Positions 9,158 through 12,857 of a DNA stretch of 12,857 nt are shown one piece after another. Source of the DNA: Isohypsibius dastychi (Eukaryota > Tardigrada > Eutardigrada > Parachela > Isohypsibiidae). Both the position numbers and the translations under genes were made by a program. Below the pieces are notes generated by a model, which made no database searches, was not told the DNA's origin, and was given only the letters and a program-made list of their open reading frames with translations. The DNA is taken from positions 1 through 12,857 of the forward strand of contig JAQIWT010001046.1 of the NCBI GenBank assembly GCA_034696485.1, read 5' to 3'. How positions within the stretch are numbered: the stretch's first letter is position 1; every line of letters starts with the position of its first letter.

Positions 9158-9594
9158 CAAAATTTCATTTTTTTTCTGATCTTCCGGGTTTCTATTGTTG
9201 TAAATCATATTAAGTTGCGTTATTGTGTTCCCAGCTTTTTACTCATGAACGCACTCATTCTATACAAATCTCGTTAGCTGATGTGAGCTTCCGCTCAATG
9301 GTCGAATTTATTTTGATAAATATGGTTGAGAGGAACCGATTCCTGTTCAAATTGGAGCATTTTTGCGTACCGTGGGAAAACATCTCTGTTTCGTTTGATA
9401 AATAGCCCTCACTCTTTCATGACTTCATCCAAGGCCAGTTTGGCTAGCTTTACCGTTCACCATTGGCCGACTGACCTGGGGTCGATTGGACCCCACCTGG
9501 TAATCGGTGGAAGTTAAATGACCTGGGCAACGAAGAGTTAATTGTTTCCGCTTCTGATACGCTCGATGTGTTGAGAGTGCCGTTTCATGCGGCT
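9158..9594. other. piggyBac 3' flank; no gene recognised
   Basis: Sequence after the piggyBac stop codon holds no motif-bearing open frame. It probably contains the 3' untranslated region and perhaps the right end of the element. TTAA occurs at 9514-9517 and 9538-9541. A small hairpin (TGGGGTC, 5-base loop, GACCCCA, 9477-9495) and three direct copies of ACCTGG (9474, 9495, 9521) lie just before these sites, which is the type of subterminal structure seen in some piggyBac-like elements. No inverted match to the left side was found. Confidence 0.35.
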
Positions 9595-10392
9595 TTAAAG
9601 GGGCAACAAGACACTCAATCGGCGATTCGACAAATCTCGAACGGAAGAACTAATTAAAAAGGGCTTAAAAACGGCGGTCACATATGTGACGCCGGTCCGT
9701 TGCACGGGAAAAGATTCGAAAGGCGGATCAGCTGGCTTGGTTTTTTTCTTTTTGCGGCGAGGCGGCTTGACCTTGGACATGTCGTGACCTGGAGAAAAAC
9801 TTTGATAATCTAACATGAAATTACTCTTCAGTCTGAGAAAAAGTTGAAATCAAGACAAACCGAAAAACACCACCGAGCGCAAAAGGTCACAACAGACTCA
9901 CCGCTTCCGGCTTCCGCGATTCTGTGATCTTGTAAAAGTTTGAACCGTTGGCCAGTGGACATGACAAAAGAAAGACATTTCTTGCAGACGCTTGATAATT
10001 ACCAGCGGCAGTTTGGATATGATCGGTAAATTTAAAGTCATAAATTTCAATCGGTAGCTTGGCAGCAAAATTAGGTGTACATCTTGACCTTGACCTGTAA
10101 CCACAGAGATTATTCTCAGACATACTGTGTTTCAATATCATGCAGCATTTTCAAGTTCTGAAGCTGATCAAAGTAGGTACCTGACTCGTCGAAATCCTTT
10201 AGCAACGCTGATGCTAGCTCCTTGGCAAAGGACTGTTCAGTAGAAGTTGTCGCGACATCCTCGGCTTCAGATCGTTCCACCTTCTTCTTTGGAGATTCAA
10301 TTTTTGAATCAGATGCCCTTGTTCCGCAAATGAAGCCAGAAGACAATGAAATAAACTTCTTACGAACTCGCTCCCCTTGGTCGCGATACCTC
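9595..10392 (-). CDS. Unrecognised protein, partial exon set
   Basis: Three minus-strand coding-like segments. Segment 10392-10126 follows an acceptor CCTACAG and reads YRRYRDQGERVRKKF, then a Lys/Glu/Ser-rich stretch ending LKMLHDIETQ. A very short intron (10125-10095, 31 bp, GTATGT...TTACAG) would keep frame into 10094-9902, which includes KLPIEIYDFKFTDHI and NVFLLSCPLANGSNFYKI, and ends at a GTGAGT donor. The last segment, about 9795-9595, follows TTTCTCCAG and reads GHDMSKVKPPRRKKKKTKP with a TAA stop; its strongly basic run resembles a nuclear-localisation signal, but its phase does not match the preceding donor, so a junction is wrong or missing. The first exon is not found. It lies downstream of the RPA-like gene on the same strand, and it could be a separate gene or an alternative 3' end. 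I do not recognise the family. Confidence 0.4.
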
Positions 10393-10473
10393 CTGTAGGC
10401 TTATAAGTCGTAGTTGCTAACCTCCCTTCAGTTCGTGATTATTTTGATCCGGTATCGTTCGGTTTCATGATTG

Positions 10474-10479
10474 TTTATT
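10474..10479 (-). promoter_or_regulatory. Poly(A) signal of the RPA-like gene
   Basis: AATAAA on the minus strand, about 215 bp after the TAA stop at 10693. It suits the end of the RPA-like transcript and supports treating the exons at 10392 and below as a different gene. The 300 bp between 10692 and 10393 otherwise shows no coding segment that I can support. Confidence 0.5.
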
Positions 10480-10692
10480 CACACAGTATATTTGTACGAT
10501 TTCGAACAAATGGGTCAAAAAAGCGCTTTATAGTTAATTGGGGAAATCACTCGTTTTGAACCATGCACTGTACATCAAGGTCAGAGAGAAACTATGTTGT
10601 AGCTGCAATTAAGTCTTGAGAAGAGATCAGCATATAGCGGTGATAGTTGTTCTTTGAGATGACTTTCCCTACAAAGGTACTGTGAGCGAGAA

Positions 10693-11952
10693 TTATATGG
10701 TTGGAATGAGTTGCAGTATTTTTACGTTGTATACGTTCACATCATGCTTCAAAATGAGTTTGAAGATTTTGCTTGGAACAGTAGTATTCAGGTTGAACTG
10801 CACAGCAGGCATTTCCAATAGCTGTTCTATTTGGGTTGCATATGCCATGACTGTGATGACTTCACCTGTCAATTCTTCGGAGAATGTGAGCTGTTCAAAA
10901 AAAAGTTGGGGTCATGTTGAGTCTTACTACATCAAACATACTGTCGACGCTTTGTAACAAGGAGCTCCACTGCTGTTGCTGGGTGGAGCAGAACATTTAA
11001 AACACCAGAAGACTTTGGCGTCTGCGTCGTATTCCAGCAGACTCTTACAACCTGGTTTATCGCAGCCAATCGTAGTTACGTCATCAGGCAGGTTGACTAT
11101 GCTCCCACAAAAGTAACTGAAGCTGACAGGCAAAAACTTGTGATTTTTTATCTTGTTAATTTCTTCGGCAGATCTTTTGAAAGACTCAATTTGGAAGTCG
11201 CTGGGGTTGATCTCCGCGCTATGAAATTCCATCATTTTGGCATAAAACACCTGCGTCCTCCGATCACGGTATCCATCACGAACGATAAGGTTGACATTTC
11301 GAATTTGATATGCCTGTCCGGTTATTAGACGATCTGAGTATATTTCGATTGCTTCGGCGCCGTTCAAAAAGACTCTAATGACTCCGGTTGAGTCTCCTAG
11401 ATGTAGCTGAATGAAACTCTGTCCGGTTCGGTTGACTAAGATGTCGGATTTTTCCAGTACTATCACTACCAAACAGTACGACGAGCGGTTGATTCTTGAG
11501 GTCAGCTCGGCCACGGTCTTCAATGGCGGCGATTTGCTCTTCTTGTTTTCCTGTCTTGATGAATCTGCGTTCTCATTTATTCTTTTTGTTGAAGTCTGGC
11601 GTCTCTCTTGCTCCTCTTCTACTTCGTTAAACATCTCGCCACTTTGTCTCAACTCCCAGTTGCCATCGTTTAAAAGTGCGGGCGTATTGTACTGTACGAT
11701 TGAATGTTCAGCTCCATCGTCTATCACAGCATCTCGAAAACTATCTGTTTGATCTGTTGGTGCACATTGTGATGTGGACGTGCTGGGTGATGTTGTTGGA
11801 ACGACAACATCCTGTCGTCGGTCCTTAGAAGCTGGTTGAGAGCTTGGATTAGCTCTTGGTTTCATCAGATTTAATCTAGGTGGCATTTTAAAAATTGTAA
11901 TCGATGACTGTGAAATTAAAAATGGAAATTTATCGAACAGCTTGCGCTTCAT
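10693..11952 (-). CDS. RPA1/MEIOB-like single-stranded DNA-binding protein with OB fold and zinc ribbon
   Basis: Exons 11952-10942 and 10890-10693, joined over a 51-bp intron (GTATGT...TTTTGAACAG, phase 0); 402 aa from the first ATG. A second in-frame ATG at 11886 (MPPRLNLMKP, 380 aa) is equally plausible. Residues 23-145 are low complexity, polar and probably disordered. About 146-245 read as an RPA-type OB fold: TVAELTSRI, then VVIVLEKSDILVNRTG, LHLGDSTGVIRVFLNGAEA and LITGQAYQIRNVNLIV, matching the strand pattern of RPA70 DNA-binding domain A/B. About 275-402 resemble RPA70 domain C: a zinc ribbon with Cys 297, 302, 317 and 320 (C-x4-C-x14-C-x2-C), then the rest of the OB fold in exon 2 (LTGEVITVMAYATQIEQLL). 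The family binds single-stranded DNA in replication, repair or meiotic recombination. It is much shorter than RPA70 and nearer MEIOB in size; some Helitron transposons also carry RPA-like genes, but no Helitron helicase is seen here. Confidence 0.75.
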
Positions 11953-12139
11953 TGATGTATTCAGTTGCTATGAAAAACGTGAATTTTGAGTTTGAGCGAG
12001 AAAATTTAAATTATCTATTCTCGTGCAAACTTTGTGATTGTGATTGATGTGAGTTGTTACCATGGTTGAAGTGTTACTTCAATTTAGCATTCAAAGAAGA
12101 GTTGTCCTTTGTATTTAATTTCAAATATACGCTTGAGTT
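11953..12139. promoter_or_regulatory. Shared region between two divergent genes
   Basis: Only 187 bp separate the first ATG of the RPA-like gene (minus) from that of the coiled-coil gene (plus). Both promoters and both 5' untranslated regions must fit here, so a bidirectional promoter is likely. I see no clear TATA box that decides a start. Confidence 0.4.
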
Positions 12140-12666
12140 ATGGACATCAAGATTGAAGAGACCGTAGAAATGGAAAATAGTGTCGCTAAAAGGTATCAAA
12201 TAAACATCAGAATCAATTGCATTCGGTACACAGGATTACTAGGTTGAAAACCGAGGATTCTCAAAGCAGCACAAGGGAACACAAGGGAACTAACGATTAT
12301 TACAAAGTCCGTCTCGAACTGGGAACGACTCGCAAACAGCTCGTTGCCGAAACAAAATTGAAGGTTGAAGCTCTTCAAAGGGTCACAGAGCTTGAAGCGC
12401 GATTACGACGGAATGAGAATCAGTGGATGGAGCTTGTTCACCAGTACAAGGATATGACCACACGCAGCCTTGCACTCGAAACCTCTCTTGTTGCACATGT
12501 CAGACTCGTGAACATCTTTGATGGGAAACTACATGATAATCTAGAGTGGTGGGGTTCATTTTGTTGCTTCAAATTGCTTAAGTAGGTCAAGTCACTATTT
12601 TGTAGCGTCGAAGATTTCACAAAAGACTTTCCTGCAAAGCTAGAGCACTTGTCTACTGGAACTAGT
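12140..12666 (+). CDS. Small coiled-coil protein, about 141 aa, function unknown
   Basis: Proposed exons 12140-12192, 12234-12545 and 12606-12666. The first intron is only 41 bp (AG|GTATCA...GGTACACAG) and joins MDIKIEETVEMENSVAK to RITRLKTEDSQSS in phase. The second is 60 bp (GA|GTGGTG...TTTTGTAG) and joins to VEDFTKDFPAKLEHL, ending at TAG 12664-12666. If the second intron is not spliced, the frame instead stops at 12585 after a Trp/Cys-rich tail that looks less protein-like. The middle (about residues 35-105) is rich in Leu, Glu, Lys and Arg with heptad-like spacing, for example ALQRVTELEARLRRNENQW, and should form an alpha-helical coiled coil. No signal peptide or membrane segment is apparent. 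It is divergent from the RPA-like gene. The family is not recognised. Confidence 0.6.
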
Positions 12667-12857
12667 AGAGATGAACCCATTGGTTGACGCTAAAGACGAA
12701 ATAACGATATTAATGCTGTTTATGAGTCGTATTTCTGATTTCTTAATGTGATGTTCTGAGCGAATGGTTTAAGATAGCTCCTCAGAAGTGTACTGTTTCG
12801 GCTGTACAGTAAACTTTATCGAATTGAACACGAGCGAGACCAGCATTCCTGTTCAGT

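Noticed and set aside
9223-9517. Two overlapping plus-strand frames of about 60 codons after the piggyBac stop
   Set aside because: No motif, low-complexity composition and no splice link to the piggyBac gene, which already ends in its complete cysteine-rich domain.
1-12857. CRISPR array, tRNA, rRNA or bacterial operon
   Set aside because: No regularly spaced repeats, no cloverleaf with anticodon arm, no rRNA-like stretch seen; gene structure is eukaryotic.

Overview
The window is eukaryotic nuclear DNA from a compact, small-intron animal genome. Every gene I can follow is split by GT-AG introns, most of them 51-68 bp, with acceptors such as TTTCAG and TTGCAG. There are AATAAA-type poly(A) signals and no bacterial operon structure. 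The transposon families (P element with a THAP domain, piggyBac, short TA-flanked elements) fit an invertebrate metazoan. Codon and intron style would suit an arthropod or similar group, but I cannot name the species from sequence alone.

Layout. 1-437: flanking DNA with no recognisable gene, ending near an AATAAA. 445-6811: a structurally complete P-superfamily DNA transposon with 45-bp perfect terminal inverted repeats and a 7-bp target-site duplication (CTTAAAG). Its transposase is on the minus strand in about nine exons (6472 down to 752). The 3' exons, which hold the catalytic domain, are open. The 5' exons, which hold the THAP DNA-binding domain and linker, carry three stop codons and one probable frameshift, and one of these exons is split by a 319-bp TA-flanked element (5082-5400). 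A second TA-flanked element (2458-3111) sits in an intron. 6922-9157: an intact piggyBac-type transposase on the plus strand in three exons (579 aa), with the catalytic aspartates and the C-terminal cysteine-rich domain preserved. I could not find its terminal repeats. 9595-10392: poorly resolved minus-strand coding exons of an unrecognised protein. 10693-11952: minus-strand gene for an RPA/MEIOB-like protein with an OB fold and a zinc ribbon. 12140-12666: plus-strand gene for a small coiled-coil protein, divergent from the RPA-like gene across 187 bp.

Reading of the whole: the left two thirds is a nest of DNA transposons. The P element landed 103 bp upstream of the piggyBac start codon and was then hit by two small elements. 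The right third looks like ordinary host genes. The P element was probably once autonomous and is now decaying. The piggyBac gene looks functional, either as a live element or as a host-retained gene. No clearly new biological system is visible. The most notable items are the nested P element and the intact intron-bearing piggyBac transposase.
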